A stretch of DNA of 64,000 bases from Orientallactaga sibirica (GCA_036365145.1 JAEOAD010000024.1:12791501-12855500); one strand, 5' to 3'; positions 1 through 12,096 are shown, counted from the first letter of the stretch. Notes: a model not told the origin generated them from the letters alone. A program made the numbers and translations.

Positions 1-326
1 TGTCAACATGAAAAGGTCATTATAAAGGATAACTTAAAACATTGCCTAATTATCTGAGTGACTGCAATAAGTCAGATACTTCAAAATATAAGCTTTTACA
101 ATGCCCCTATTAAATAGATTTATCTTTTTTCTTTAAAGTTTGGGTTCATGTTCCAATAACTATTTCTTAAAATTACTTCTTTTTTTAAAAAAAGTGGGGT
201 CAGTGGGAGTAAGTTCCTTTAGCTTTAAACTGGCTCTTACAAAACAGATAGAAATAAATAGACAACAGTTCTAGACATGCTACCAAATAGAGAGCACTAT
301 TCTTTTTTCTCTAAGCAGGTCCAAAG
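1..326. other. unique AT-rich sequence
   Basis: No gene, repeat family or RNA is recognised here. The stretch is AT-rich with short poly-T and poly-A runs. Its last five bases (caaag) are one copy of the target-site duplication of the solo LTR that follows. Confidence 0.6.
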
Positions 327-790
327 TGTAAGTTTTTGGAGTGACCAAGACCACGCAAACCACTTTGGGGCAAAGGTGAAAGCTTTAATTCAGGAAAAAC
401 ATGAGCTGCCAGGGCTGACTCTCAAGAGCAGAGCACAGCCAACCTGAGTTTTCAGTATAGAATGCTTTATAGGGCTTCTTCACTTGGGGGAAGGTGAGGA
501 AGGTTAAAAAAAAAAAAAAAAAGCTCATTTGTTAAGTTGAATAGAACAATTCCTTTAGGGGAGATTATTACATTAACCATTTAAAATAACTAATGCATGA
601 CACGAAGACAGACAGCATGTGACTTATGAGATAAGGGAGCAGGATACCATGACCTGGGGCATTGTTAGGCAAGGAGATGATAATGACCAGGTGGTTTCTT
701 GAAGAATGTGGATAGTCCACTTTCCTATGTCTCTGTCACCATTCAGCTGACCATGGTGACTCCATCTTGGGAGGCTGTCCCAACCTTACA
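327..790 (-). mobile_element. solo LTR of an endogenous retrovirus-like element, minus strand
   Basis: The element is bounded by TGTAAG on the left and CTTACA on the right, the TG...CA inverted ends of an LTR. It is flanked by an exact 5-bp duplication, caaag (322-326 and 791-795). Read on the minus strand it has a TATAAA box (464-471) and an ATTAAA polyadenylation signal about 80 bases later (384-389), the expected order of U3, R and U5. No internal retroviral sequence adjoins it, so it is a solo LTR left by recombination. A 17-base A run near 506-522 lies inside it. A 5-bp duplication fits an ERVL- or MaLR-type integrase, although class I elements can also give 4-5 bp. The family is not assigned. 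Confidence 0.85.
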
Positions 791-795
791 CAAAG

Positions 796-1249
796 CATGT
801 GAAACTCTACACATCACGGGACAAATCTGTCCTACTGCTTCAGGGTGATTTTTCATTCTTATCTTTAGTCCAATATCAAGAAAGCAACATAAGAAAAAAA
901 AAAAAAGCCCTTATAGTACTGGAAAGTACTATGCAAGCTGCTGGAGAATAATGGCCGCCAAAAGAGTAAACAGGCAGGAGACCCTTGCAAGTTTTGAAAT
1001 CAACCAGCACACCTGTGCAATAGTAGCCCACAGCTTTGGAGGTAATCAGTGGCTCTGTGATTGGATAAGAGGTTAGCTAAGTGGGAGAAAACCCATAATT
1101 GGTACTTACAACCAAGTCAGAATCCTATGGATCAGAAGGTCAAAGACTCCAGACAGAAGGTCCCACTGGTCTTTGGCTAAGAAGAGTAACTATACCCATC
1201 AAAAAGTCTTTTAAGTAACTATCATTAATCCATGTTTTCAGTCTTGCTT
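796..1249. other. unassigned sequence
   Basis: There is a poly-A run near 893-906. Otherwise nothing is recognised and no frame of note is present. Confidence 0.5.
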
Positions 1250-1333
1250 GTAGAATGTACCTTTTCTTTTCTAAAGATGGCAGCAAAACCCAGGGACAAT
1301 TAAGATCTCTTAATAACAAGAAAAGATAGCTGA

Positions 1334-1500
1334 AGCCAGGTGTGGTGGCACATGCTTTTAATCCCAGCACTCAGGAGGTGTAGGAGGATCGCCGAGAGTT
1401 CGAGGCCACCCTGAGACTCATAGTGAACTCCAGGTCAGCCTGAGCCAGAGTGAGACCATACCTCAAAAGACAAACAAAACAAACAAACAAACAAACAAAC
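1334..1500 (+). mobile_element. B1 SINE, sense
   Basis: This is a typical B1 body: 'gccaggtgtggtggcaca', 'taatcccagcactcagga', 'ggtcagcctgagccagag'. It ends in an (AAAC)n tail. A perfect 13-bp target duplication, aaaagatagctga, flanks it (1321-1333 and 1501-1513). Confidence 0.93.
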
Positions 1501-1656
1501 AAAAGATAGCTGAGGACACTCAAAATTCATCAAAGCAAAAATGCAGAGGTTGCAGAGATCTCCACATCACAGCAGACTTATAAACACAGTCCACCTCCAA
1601 AGCTCAAGGAACATTGAAACAGAGAGGACAGGAAGATTGTAAAAGCCACAGGGTGA

Positions 1657-2201
1657 TGTGGTAATTTAAATATGATAGTGTAAATGTATGGCATTATAGA
1701 CTCATATATTTTATTAAAATTGAGTTTGCAACTTCAGCCCCTAGCAGGAAGACTGTGTTACTGAGGCTAAATCTGATTCCAGCCCAGAGGTTTGGTAAGA
1801 GTAGTTTGAGCTCTGGCTATGTTTGATTGTTGCCTTTTGAAGAGAAAGGGAGAAAGAGAGAGAGAGAATGGGGGGCCAGGGTATCCAGCCATTGCAAACG
1901 AGCTCCAGATGCATGCACCACCTTGTGCATCTGGTTTATGCGGATCCTGGGGAATCGAACCTGGGTCCTTCTGCTTTGCAGCCAAGCACCTCAACTGCTG
2001 AGCCATCTCTCCAGCCCTCTGCTTGCTTTTGGTGTTTGCTGGCTATTTTGTGTTTTTTCTCTATGTTTGGATCTATGAAAGGGATCCAGCTTCTTCCAGA
2101 GATAGAACTTCCATGGATCTGTAAGATGAAATACACTCCTTCCTCCCATAAACTGTGTCTGGTTGGATGTTTGGCCCAATAATTTGGAACTGACTACAAC
2201 A
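1657..2201 (+). mobile_element. MaLR-type solo LTR carrying an antisense SINE
   Basis: The left end TGTGGTAATTT and the right end ...CTACAACA match the ends of rodent MT-type MaLR LTRs. The flanks ggtga (1652-1656) and ggtgg (2202-2206) are a 5-bp duplication with one change. The 3' part ('ccttcctcccataaactg', then 'ttggatgtttggcc') is parallel to the LTR at 61254-61600. A SINE at about 1839-2017 accounts for the extra length. Confidence 0.75.
1839..2017 (-). mobile_element. DIP-like (B2-superfamily) SINE, antisense
   Basis: Read on the minus strand, it has the tRNA-like head 'ctggagagatggctcagc', a B-box-like 'ggttcgattcc', the body, and a CT-rich stretch. It lies inside the MaLR LTR, so it is younger than the LTR. 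Confidence 0.88.
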
Positions 2202-2425
2202 GGTGGAAGGAGTATTCTGAGACGTTGGCTGCCTCCTGACTGACTGATACATCCATGACCCCACAGAGAACACCAATAACCCTACTGAGGAGGGCCTCAA
2301 TGGAATAGTGGAAAGAGAGAGAAAATATGAGTGTAACCCAATGGGAATATAACCTACATGTCCATACAGTAAAACTCATAATTTATAAAAATTACAACAA
2401 AATAAAAATTAAAAATAAAAATTAT

Positions 2426-2812
2426 TCTGTGAAACGAGGTCATGGTTATGCATGGTTTTCATCCCAGCCTGTACCGTCTCATGTACAGTGCAAGTACAGA
2501 CATGTACTGTCTTCAAACAACAACAAAAATGACTGTGGGAAAGAGGTTCACAAGCTTCGCCAAGCTGCCAAAGGATAATATGATTTTAAAAAGGTTAGAA
2601 ATTATTTCTCATGAAAACTATTCTAATCTAACTCCATGGGTTCCCCACCCCCCAGCAAAAGAAAGGTATGAAAATAGGATCAGGATTAAATGGGAAGCAG
2701 GATTGTAGTTGGAGTGAGAGAGGATGAGAAAAGTTTATTGAGGAAGTGGGTTCAAAATATATTGTATACACTTATGAAAGTGTCAGAAAAAAAGAAAAAA
2801 GAAAGAAAGCAA
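2426..2812. other. unassigned sequence
   Basis: No gene or repeat is recognised apart from A/G-rich simple sequence at about 2788-2810. Confidence 0.5.
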
Positions 2813-3029
2813 TGGGCTATAGAGATGGCTTAGCAGTTAAGGCACATGCCGGCAAAGCCTAAGGACCCTGGTTCAATTCTCCATGTCCCATGTAAACCAG
2901 ATGCACGTTGTGGTGCGTGCGTCTGGAGTTCGTTTGCATTGGCTAGAAGCCCTGGTGTGCCTATTCTCACTCTTTCTCTCTCTCCCTCTCTCTTATAAAT
3001 AAATAAAAATAAAAAATATTTTTAAAAAA
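2813..3029 (+). mobile_element. DIP-like SINE, sense
   Basis: Head 'gggctatagagatggctt', B-box-like 'ggttcaattct', body 'tctggagttcgtttgca', a CT-rich stretch and an (AAAT)n tail. The duplication gaaagcaa lies on both sides (2805-2812 and about 3030-3037). Confidence 0.9.
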
Positions 3030-4410
3030 GAAAGCAAGATAAGGAGTTGATGACAAATTAGTTTTGTGGACTGGAATTGCATTTTTCAAGTTGTTTGCTA
3101 GGTTAAATGTGTATGATAAATAAAACTGTAAATGATAAAAAATTGAAGAACAATGTAAATAAAACAAAATACTATACCATTTTATGTTATCTTCATTATC
3201 CTCATCAGTACCTATGATGTATAAGGTAAAATAGAGTAACATTGCTTTTTTCCCAGAAAGTTGTACTAAACATAGGACATGTAAATTAAATTAAGGGCAC
3301 AATTTTAGTTATTCATAAATAAAGCTGTTATAGATATAATTCTATTGGTATCATTTTGAAAATGACATAAGCCAGCCAACATTAAATGTACATTTAAGTA
3401 TATTTTATGTATGTTATTTGTGACAAAATAGGTAGTTTTATATGCCAAATTGTGCTGTGGTAAGTACTTTAAAATATAATGCTACTACACTGATTCTCTG
3501 GTGACCTCATACATCACTTTCACAACCATGACTCATAGAGACAATGTAAAATTAATGAAAGCAAAGAAAAATATATGATAATATATGTAACATCTTTGTT
3601 TATTTTTATTCTAAGCTTTAATATCTTATCACCTTTTACATTTAAAAATATAATATACACAATTACAGATTCTTTTTTTTTACTGTGCCCCACTTACCAG
3701 TTTTAATAACTTGACTCTTACATGTCCTTTATGAATAAGAAAGTGAGACACGTCAAAATAAAGAATTTATCCAGAAGAGAGGATTAATTTCTTTATGATA
3801 TTTCATGTAAATGACATAAAATATATCAAATGCATCACTTACTGTTCATTTATGATTCTAAAATGTTCTTCAATAATTTTAAGAAAAAAATTTACATGAA
3901 AAGTTGTTGATTATGGAATCAACTGAAAAGGCAAAAAGGATCCAGTAAGATATCACAGAAGCAGTGACAGCAGAAAGCAGATTCCACCCCTAGGACAAGA
4001 GGAACAAAAGAAACGGGGGACAGAATTATTGAACTTGAGCTCTCCAGTAGGGGCAGCACACTGCTATCAGTCTCCCCTGAGAGGAGGAAGAGCTCCAGAG
4101 GCACCATAGTTGTCTCTGAACCAGAAGGAGGTCCTCACAGGATCCTGAAGAAAGGCTATCAAGTAAGTAACTGATATTTTTACCTGTGGGGTGGGCTTGA
4201 TACAATTATGTTGTTAGTGATAGAATGACTGGAAACTAGAATTGCTTTCAGCCATTACTCTTCACCCTGGCTGTTATTGTTGGGATGAAATGTTGGTGGA
4301 TTTCACTGAGAGAAGCTAGAAGTAAACAGAATTCAAACAGGAGAAAATGATTCATTTTTTTCATTCTCCTCTGAGTTCCCTCTAGTACCTATGATCAATA
4401 ACCTAATAGA
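3030..4410. other. unique sequence with a GC-richer patch
   Basis: Mostly AT-rich DNA with no recognised repeat or gene. The patch at about 3930-4145 is richer in G and C and purine-biased on the plus strand. I could not match it to a family. The short frames across it show no protein signature. Confidence 0.5.
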
Positions 4411-4652
4411 GGGCTGGGGAGATGGTCCAGTGGTTAAAGACACTTGCTTGCAAATCCTGATGACCCACTTTCACTTCTCTAGTACACATCTAAAGCCAGA
4501 TGCACAAAGTGGCAAATGTGTCTGGAATTTATTTGCAGAGGTAGATGGCCCTGGCATATCCATTCTTTTTTTTCTCTCTCTCCCTCACTTTCTTCCCCCT
4601 CACTTTCTCTCCCTCCCTCTCTCTGGCTCCTTTTTTTCCTTAAATAAATAAA
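4411..4652 (+). mobile_element. DIP-like SINE, sense, diverged
   Basis: Head 'gggctggggagatggtcc', body 'agccagatgcacaaagtg', a long CT-rich stretch and a TAAATAAA tail. A degenerate duplication, 'aacctaatag'/'aatctaacag', flanks it. Confidence 0.88.
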
Positions 4653-4832
4653 TAATCTAACAGAAATCCAGTTAGTAAAATAGAACTGTTATACAAAGAT
4701 CCCACTCCAGAAATGAAGTAGGGAAGGTGATTAAGTGGGAAACTTGAAAAACAAAGCTTAAAACACAAAGCATAAGACATATGAGAGCCACTGACACATG
4801 ATGAGAATGTCTAACATCAACCACCTTGGATC

Positions 4833-4940
4833 CTTCTAAATTCTTTCATTCATCTGTAAATGTAAACCATATATATATATATCCATACATATACACACAT
4901 ATATGTTTTATATTTACAGATAAATGAAAGAATCCAGAAG
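4833..4940. repeat. near-perfect inverted repeat (hairpin), 50-bp arms
   Basis: The left arm 4833-4882 and the reverse complement of 4891-4940 agree at about 42 of 50 positions. The intervening loop is 8 bases (4883-4890). The inner part of the arms is (TA)n; the outer 40 bases are not simple sequence. I cannot assign it to a known palindromic transposon. Confidence 0.85.
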
Positions 4941-5410
4941 AGCACGTATATAATGTGATCAAAGGAGCTGCAATGAAATAAACATAATGATTATTGCAGA
5001 TAAGAAGAAGAAGAAATATTATAAAATTAGTTGAGAGATAAATATAAGGTAAGGAAATCCTGAGAATGACAGAAGGCAAGGTTGTTTTCCAAAGATGAAG
5101 AGCAATGCTTGTTTTGCCTTCTCCTCTTGAATACTACTCCCTGTCAAGAAGGCTCCAGTTCATCGTTCACCAAAAGTGGGCTGGCCTTTGCAGCAAATGT
5201 GAAGTAAGTGATATGGAGTGTCTACAAAGTAGATATGGCATCTGCTTGACCATTTAGCCAGATATGATAGCCCTTGGACTCCGTTTCCATAATTTGGGGA
5301 TACTCAAGCTTCCAGAGGGACCACGTATACGTGATTCCTAAACAGCCTCCATCATAATGTCAAGTGATTGTTAGACATCATTCTGCACATATAACAGAAC
5401 ATGCTTTTAT
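4941..5410. other. unassigned sequence
   Basis: No recognised gene or repeat. Confidence 0.5.
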
Positions 5411-5449
5411 TATTTTTTTCATTTATTTGAGAAAGATAGGCAGAGAGAG

Positions 5450-5485
<36 letters not shown>

Positions 5486-5624
5486 GGGCCTTTAGCCACT
5501 GCAAATGGACTCCAGACACGTAAGCCACCTTGTTCATATGGCTTATTTGGGTGTTGTGGAAGCAAAGCTGGGTCTTTAGGCTTCACAGGCAAACACCTTA
5601 ACCACTCTGCAAATCTCCCCAGCC
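5411..5624 (-). mobile_element. DIP-like SINE, antisense
   Basis: On the plus strand it runs from a T-rich tail and a (GA)n stretch, through 'ccactgcaaatggactcca', to 'atctccccagcc', the reverse of the SINE head. Confidence 0.9.
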
Positions 5625-5723
5625 ATGAACAAGCTCTTAGAACTAGTTCATGATTGAGCTGAGTGGAACGATGGTGAGTCATTTCCCTTGAGCCTTCCCA
5701 ACCTTCCCAACTTGTATGTTCAT

Positions 5724-5724
<1 letters not shown>

Positions 5725-5788
<64 letters not shown>
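5725..5788. repeat. (CA)n-(GA)n compound microsatellite
   Basis: About 18 CA units pass directly into about 14 GA units. Confidence 0.97.
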
Positions 5789-5792
<4 letters not shown>

Positions 5793-5852
5793 CCAGTTTT
5801 CAAATAACTAGGTTTTGGGCTTCTTTGTTAGCCAGTTATAATAACTGGAGCT

Positions 5853-6167
5853 TCTTTTATTTTTTTAACATTTAGTTTATAGTGTGCATGCATGCATATG
5901 TGGGTGCATGTTTATATGGCGGGCAGTTTGATGTCTGGGGTGTTCCTCTCTTTCTCTCCATCTTGTTTGAGACAGTGATGCTCAGTGAACCTAAAGTTCA
6001 CTTATTTGACTAGAATAGCCAGCCAGTGAGCCCCTGGACTCTTCTGTCTCCACCCACCTCAGCTCTGAGATTCCTGGCACATGCTGAAGTGCCTGGCTTT
6101 TCTATGCGTCTTAGAGATTCAAGAGCTGGTCATCAAACACTTTACCCACTGAGTGATATCTCCAGCT
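5853..6167 (-). mobile_element. B4 SINE, antisense
   Basis: On the plus strand the order is that of a reversed B4. First comes a GT-rich part with 'tgcatgcatgcat'. A reversed B1-like middle follows ('ccagccagtgagcccctgg', 'ctgtctccacccacctcag'), then a reversed ID-like head ('ttacccactgagtgatatc', 'tccagc'). B4 is an ID/B1 composite of mouse-related rodents. Confidence 0.75.
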
Positions 6168-9100
6168 CAAATTGCTAAGAATCTTAATGACAAATTCCAT
6201 TAATACCATCACAAAGAGCCAAGAGAGAAGGGCTTGTCTGAGAGTGACACTTGTGGATGTGCCTCTTGACTACTGGAACAAACACAGGAAAAGTCACAAG
6301 CTTTAAAAGAGTAAACAGTAGAAATATTATCAGCTTGATGTAAAAAAAAGAAATTAAAAAAATGAAAAGATGTCTTTAAGTTCCCATATTAATATGGATA
6401 AGACAGAGTTTGACGAGACTCCCTAGTTGACAAAACATTGCCAGCTCCTTTTGGAGTGGGTGTGTGTGGGGGGGGGGTGATGTGGGCAACCACAGGACCT
6501 GTGTCCAAACAGCTGAGCCAAGAAGCCATGGAAGGATCACTTTTAAATAGGCAGCTCTCTTATCCTTGGTCCGTGAAGTAGCACAATGTACTATTCTATT
6601 CTGAGGTTCTGAGTCCCTTCTGAGTATTCTGAGGTTCTGTGGTCCTGTAAAATGCTGACTATTCCCCTAGCCTATGTCCACCTCCTGGTTAATTGCATTT
6701 ATGTATATCAACCTCTCTGTTGTATGTTGAGTAAGGAGAAATCCACTGGGCTTTAGATTGAGAAGTGAACTAAAAGGCTGCACTTGAAGATGAATTCCTG
6801 CAGAACATGCATGTGGACCTGATTTAGACAAAGGGATCCTGCATCTAGAACATGATCCTGATTCTGTCAGGGGCCTTTAAGGGCTCTTGAAGGAAGGAGA
6901 GGGCATTAGTCGTATCAGATTATGTGGGCAGACTCTGTGTTCCAAAAGTTGTCACAGCAGTACTTCTTTTCTCACATGTCTTTTCAGCACATTTCCAGTT
7001 CTCTAATAAGAGTTACATCTATGGATGCTTCTGTGCATGCAGGTATCATCCTTGCTCCTGAGGTTAGTGCTCTCTTCTCTCTCTCTGTTCTCTCTCTTTC
7101 TCTCCCTCCTTCCCTTTCTTCTCCCACTTCTCTCTTCATTCCCTGGGAACCAAGTTATCAGATTATAAAGAAACCCTGGTCCCACATGGACAGCAGTTAT
7201 GCCTGACAGGTTCAGATAAATTCCTGACACTCAAAGTCCCCTCCACACAGGTTAGTGAACAAGGTTTGTCATGATTACAGCCCCTAACCTTTGAACCCTC
7301 TTCAAAGAGGCTGAAAGAAGCACAGGTGAGCTGGTCACTCTGATCCTTTCCTCAGTTTCAGACACGGAATTAAAATACAAATGATCTCTATCTTTCAGTA
7401 GCTAGGTTTGGAGATGGTTGGTCTCACAGTCATATATTGGAGTGACTTGCTTCGCAGAGAGAGTGTTGTGTTAATGTGTACTAAGTAGTTTCAAGAACAA
7501 CTAAAGTAGAGGAGTAAAGATAAAAGAACAGAAAAGATAATTCAAAAGAAATGTGACATCAATAGCACAGTGGGGATGATTAACCATAAAAAGATCTGGG
7601 ACATTTCTTTCTCCGAGAAAGGAAGGAAAAGGGATTGACCATATAAAGATAGTCAATAATAGTGAAATATTCTTAAAAGACTCATTTGCTTTATAAATAT
7701 GGGTTTATGGAACACTGAAAACCTTTGACTTCTTAGAAACTGTTTCAAATCTATTTCATCCAATTTATTCAGGTGATAAATATTACTTACCTTTTCAATT
7801 TTACAGTGTTCCTGGTCTATTGCATATTATAATTCACATTTTTAATGTTTTTTAAAAGGCTAAATGAGATAAGCATAGTTTGCTTTTAAAGGCAAAAAAA
7901 AAAAAAAAAAAAACTTCTAAGCAATCCACCTTAAATTAATCATCATGCCTCCTTTTCTCATATTTCTTTCCTTAATGGTGTAGAGATGAGCAGTCACATT
8001 ACCATTATGTATGAATGCTACCGAGCATAAATAAGAGGGACAGGGTGCCCTACAAACAAATTTCATTAAAGTACCTAGATTAACACATTTTAAAGGTCTC
8101 TTTAATGAATCTTTGTCCTTGTGATACAATATAAGCAAGAATGGGGAAAACTAAGTTGTAGAATTGTATATCTCCATTTCTAGCTTCAAACAATTAGGGG
8201 AGTTATAAATAAGCCTACTATCCTCATCCCACTCAAAAATAATGAATGAGCCATCTCATGAATCACAAGACTATCACATCAACCCATCAGCGTCCCAAGA
8301 TCATGAAAGCAAGACTTTAAACTAGCATTACATTTGGGAATAAATCATGGACTTGGTAACTATTTTAGAATTGTAAATGTTGTGATTTTAGAGTTATAGC
8401 ATAATTCATATATCAGACCATGGCATCTATGAACCCCATCCTAGACTAGCTAGAGCTTTTTCAATTTTAAGGGGAAGAAAAGCCTTTTTGTGAGTTTAGA
8501 TTTTTCAAGTTAGTCTGATGAGAAAAATGAAGAAACAAAAACATTTGGAAATGTTTGAAAATAGATTTTTCTAATGAAAATCAGACCAATAAAACAATGT
8601 ACACAGGAAGACCACATTCCTTAAAAATGATGACTTGCATTCTAATAAGAATTAGATGTGATTGCTGAAATAAGGGATTGTTTGTGGGTTGTGATTTACC
8701 TTCTTGACAGAGCTTGTTTCTTGGGAAGGATAGGGGACATGGTTATCAATTTAAAATTGGATTAATATATATTAAAGTATTGTCTCTCCATAATTTAATT
8801 TCTACTATAGATTATTTAATAATTCCTTTTGATAAATTATATTTTGTGATTTATGTAACACTATCAGTAACAGCTCTGTGTTCAAAGCATTAATGTAGAT
8901 TAAGAGAGACAAATTTTCATATTCTAACTTGAACTTGTCTAACCTTTTGATTTCTTCATGCCTAAGCCATCACAGAAGGATGCAGATGACAATATTTCAG
9001 AACCATGGTTTTACTTCCTGATTATTCATGTGTATTTTCAGTAGTCATTCTAGGTAGCTAGTTTTCATCCATTTAAATGAGGTAAGTGAAATGTCAAGCT

Positions 9101-10337
9101 CATAGCAACAAAGGTTGGCAATTTTTCTTCTGATTTGTAACTTCACATATTTTGACAGTACAAGTTTCCAAACATTAGAATCAGAATTTGGGCTACACAT
9201 TACTCTTTGTTGCATAATTCATTCTAATCAATACATAAAATTTGGTTTCTTACTGCTTTCATATTTAATTTCTCATTTACAAACTCTAGACTACATGATT
9301 ATTTTACAAGAAAAAAAGTAAAATAATGCCTTTGCATCCCACACGATGCCTAGATTCTAAGAGGCCTCTGGAAGGTTGACTCCGTTTCTGATAGAGGCGA
9401 AATTATTTCCTATAGAAAAAAAAAAGGTTTTAAAATACAATGAAATTAATAAAAAATTTCACCAAAGTGTCTCAGAATAGTCAGAGATAGTTTTCCACAT
9501 ATAAAATATACTGAAACTCGGCAACTTATTGATATGTTCATAAAAAATGTGTTTTTCTTTCTTTTTAAAATGGTGTAGCAATGACAATTCAAACACAAAA
9601 TAGAAAGGCAGACCTAAATTTAGCATTTAATATAATTTATAAGAAACCCTATTTAAAGGTGCATTCTATAACTTTACCTATTTCAACCTTTCCTTTCAAT
9701 TTCTAGCACTTTTGAACCATTTCTGCCTGCAGTTCAATTTGTTATTACTGCCTTTATGTTAACAATCCTTTGTCCCTGAAAAAAAAAAATATAAGAACAA
9801 TATTGTTGCTACAAAAACAAGTGTGTCTGTAAAGCCCACATATGGCATATACAGCAAACTCAAATGATAAAACTCTTAGAGCTATGCATGATTTTTAATG
9901 TACTTTTTATTATCAAATGGTAATATTCATATAATTAAATAAAAATATGCTATAGCATATCTTCTCAATTACAAAGAAATATATTTCTCAGGGTTGGCAG
10001 ATTCAAGACTAATGATTAACATTTACATGAATTCTATTGCTAATTGGATAATTCAAAAAGAAGTCATTTTTGGCCAAATTTCAGATCTGACCAAACACAA
10101 TGGAAAAAAAAAAAAAAAAAAAAAAAAAGGAGCAGATTACATGATGAGAGGAGCAATGCCATAGGAAAAAGGAAAAGAAATAATTAAATCAACTAGATAA
10201 ACATTTTCTAAGAATCTTGACTGGTAGTATTTCTCTTTTATTTCCTTGTGACTTTTACTTACCAATTTATCAGATAAAAATAAGCAAACAAAACTATTTA
10301 AGATGGAGAAAGTAGTTTTATTAGAAACCCCTTTTTA
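6168..10337. other. 4.2-kb interval with no recognised gene or SINE
   Basis: AT-rich DNA. It holds a G run at about 6470-6477, a CT-rich patch (about 7070-7125), a poly-A run near 7893-7913 and a 25-base poly-A run (10104-10128). No coding region is supported. Confidence 0.55.
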
Positions 10338-10348
10338 TGCAAGGAAGC

Positions 10349-10386
<38 letters not shown>

Positions 10387-10574
10387 TGGCACATCAGGGC
10401 CTCCAGGCACCATAATGGAACTCCAGTTGTGTGTGCCCCCTTGTGCTCATTGCAAGCTTTTGCACTTGTGTCACTCTGTGTGCCTGGCTTATGTGGGACC
10501 TGGAGAGTAGAACATGAGTCCTTAGGCTGCACAGGCAAGTGCCTTAACCACTAAGCCATCTCTACAGCTCCCAC
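10338..10574 (-). mobile_element. DIP-like SINE, long-body subfamily, antisense
   Basis: It has a (GA)n stretch, then 'gggcctccaggcacc', then an extra segment ('ccttgtgctcattgcaagc'...'gtgtcactctgtgtg') not found in the shorter copies. It ends with the reversed head 'taagccatctctacagc'. T-rich duplications ('cccctttttat'/'ccccctttttaat') flank it. Confidence 0.88.
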
Positions 10575-11032
10575 GCCCCCTTTTTAATGTGAGAGGGCAA
10601 GAGAGAATATTAGTGACTAAAATCTCCCGGGAGTCTATGACAAAAATTTCAATTGCTGTTTACTCCTGGAATATTATCTACATTTCTCTTTGTCATTCAC
10701 TGCTGCTTAGAAAGAAAAGGAAAAGACTTTTGGATTTAGTTCAGTTTAGCAATTTTATATTGAATAACTATGATTTATCAGAGCTGAACTAAGTGAGGGA
10801 TTATAATAGCAGTAAGTACATAATTGTTGCCTTCTTTCTAACAACATGTGCTTTTCTTACATTCCTTGCTTCAGTAAGAGCCTACAATTGTCAAGATAAT
10901 TGAAATATATCCAAACTCACAATGAACCCTCTGCAACTCATACTCTGTGTGGGGGAGTATAAAGTAAACATAAAATATATCTGAAATATAGGGAGGGATA
11001 AATGGACATAATTTATATAATGTAGAAGAATT
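10575..11032. other. unassigned sequence
   Basis: Nothing recognised. Confidence 0.5.
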
Positions 11033-11160
11033 AGCTGGGTGTGGTAGCTCATGCCTTTAATTTCAGTCTTTGGGAAGCTGAGGTAGGGGATTACCATGAG
11101 TTTGAGGCTACCCTGAACTCTACAGTAGGCTCTAGGTCAGCCTGAGCTAGGAAGGAAAAG
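11033..11160 (+). mobile_element. B1 SINE, sense, diverged
   Basis: Body words are 'agctgggtgtggtagctca', 'gaagctgaggtagggg' and 'ctaggtcagcctgagctag'. Confidence 0.85.
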
Positions 11161-11541
11161 AAAATAACTACATAATGGGAAATTAAAATAAATAATGAAC
11201 ATGATGGAAGAAATGGAAGCTATAGGCATAAATCAGAAATAGAGTACTTGGCTCCACACACACGCAATAAAAGACTATGTCAATAAAAATTTTGGTTTCA
11301 TATGAAGCATATATAAAAATTATAATTTCACTATAATGTAGTCTGCTAAGTGTACAAAGATATTAAGGACACACATACTCAATTTAAAATGTACATAACT
11401 TTTTTGCATGTGTGCAAGGTGTGCATGTGTGTATTCATGTTCATGTGTATTTTGTACATGGGCCATGAGCATGCATGTGTGTATATTTATGTAGTCTTGA
11501 GGTCAACATCAGGTGTTTTCCTCAATTTGATCTCCACCTTA

Positions 11542-12020
11542 TTTTATTTTATTTATTTATTTATTGTTAGTAGTTGTGGACATACTTAGTATGTAAACAA
11601 CACATGTAGGGACCATCTTTTCCCTCATCTCTGGCCCTTTTCCAAAGTGGCCCTTCTCGTTTAGGATGCAGGACATACCCATGGGGATTGTGGGTTGTGC
11701 ATTGTGGGGACAGCAGTCAGTTATGGGAGAGAGGCAATATCTGTGTGGATAATGTTCCAACTCTTGGCTCTAACATTCTTTCCGGCCTCTCTTTGCAAAA
11801 TTCCCTGAGCAGTGTTGGTTGCATTTTAAGTTTATTTCAGTGATGGGCTCTTAAGGGCCTCTGGATATCTGGTTTATAGGTGTTGAGTGTCCTTAATGTC
11901 TATCTCCTTCATCCTTGTGCTGATATCAGGTTCACTGAGAAAGTAGCACTCTTGCTCATTTCCCCAATTCTTCTGTGGTTTCAGCTGAGACTGGGGTGAA
12001 ATGTGATGGGATGTTTATTA
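11542..12020 (-). mobile_element. L1 3' end, antisense, 5'-truncated
   Basis: It begins with a T-rich run (the reversed A tail). It then matches the reverse of the L1 3' end at 48.9-49.4 kb ('aaattccctgagcagtgtt', 'gcactcttgctcat') and the copy at 29.8-30.3 kb. It lies inside a B4, which dates it as later than that B4. Confidence 0.75.
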
Positions 12021-12094
12021 TTATTATTGTTGTTATTATTTTAATATAGGGTCTCTCATTGAACTCGGAACTCAGGCAGCAAGCCCCCAAAGTC

Positions 12095-12096
12095 CT

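Larger units (their letters stand above)
1250..2425 (+). mobile_element. L1 3' end (3' UTR and A-rich tail), interrupted by three later insertions
   Basis: The parts at about 1250-1333, 1514-1656 and 2202-2425 align by eye with the uninterrupted L1 3' end near 48.9-49.4 kb. Shared words include a pyrimidine tract, then 'ggcagca', 'agaaaag.tagctga', 'ga.actcaaaa' and 'gccacag'. The copy ends in an A-rich, AATAAA-like tail. Relative to the other copy it lacks about 140 bases around 1513. It contains a B1 (1334-1500) and a MaLR LTR (1657-2201), the LTR itself carrying a SINE. It has no coding capacity. Confidence 0.7.

Noticed and set aside
5419..5757. 112-codon minus-strand frame
   Set aside because: It runs through an antisense SINE and a CA/GA microsatellite; the Val-Cys and Ser-Leu runs are simple-repeat translations.
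7055..7135. CT-rich patch as the end of a sense SINE
   Set aside because: No SINE head or body is visible upstream; left as low-complexity sequence.
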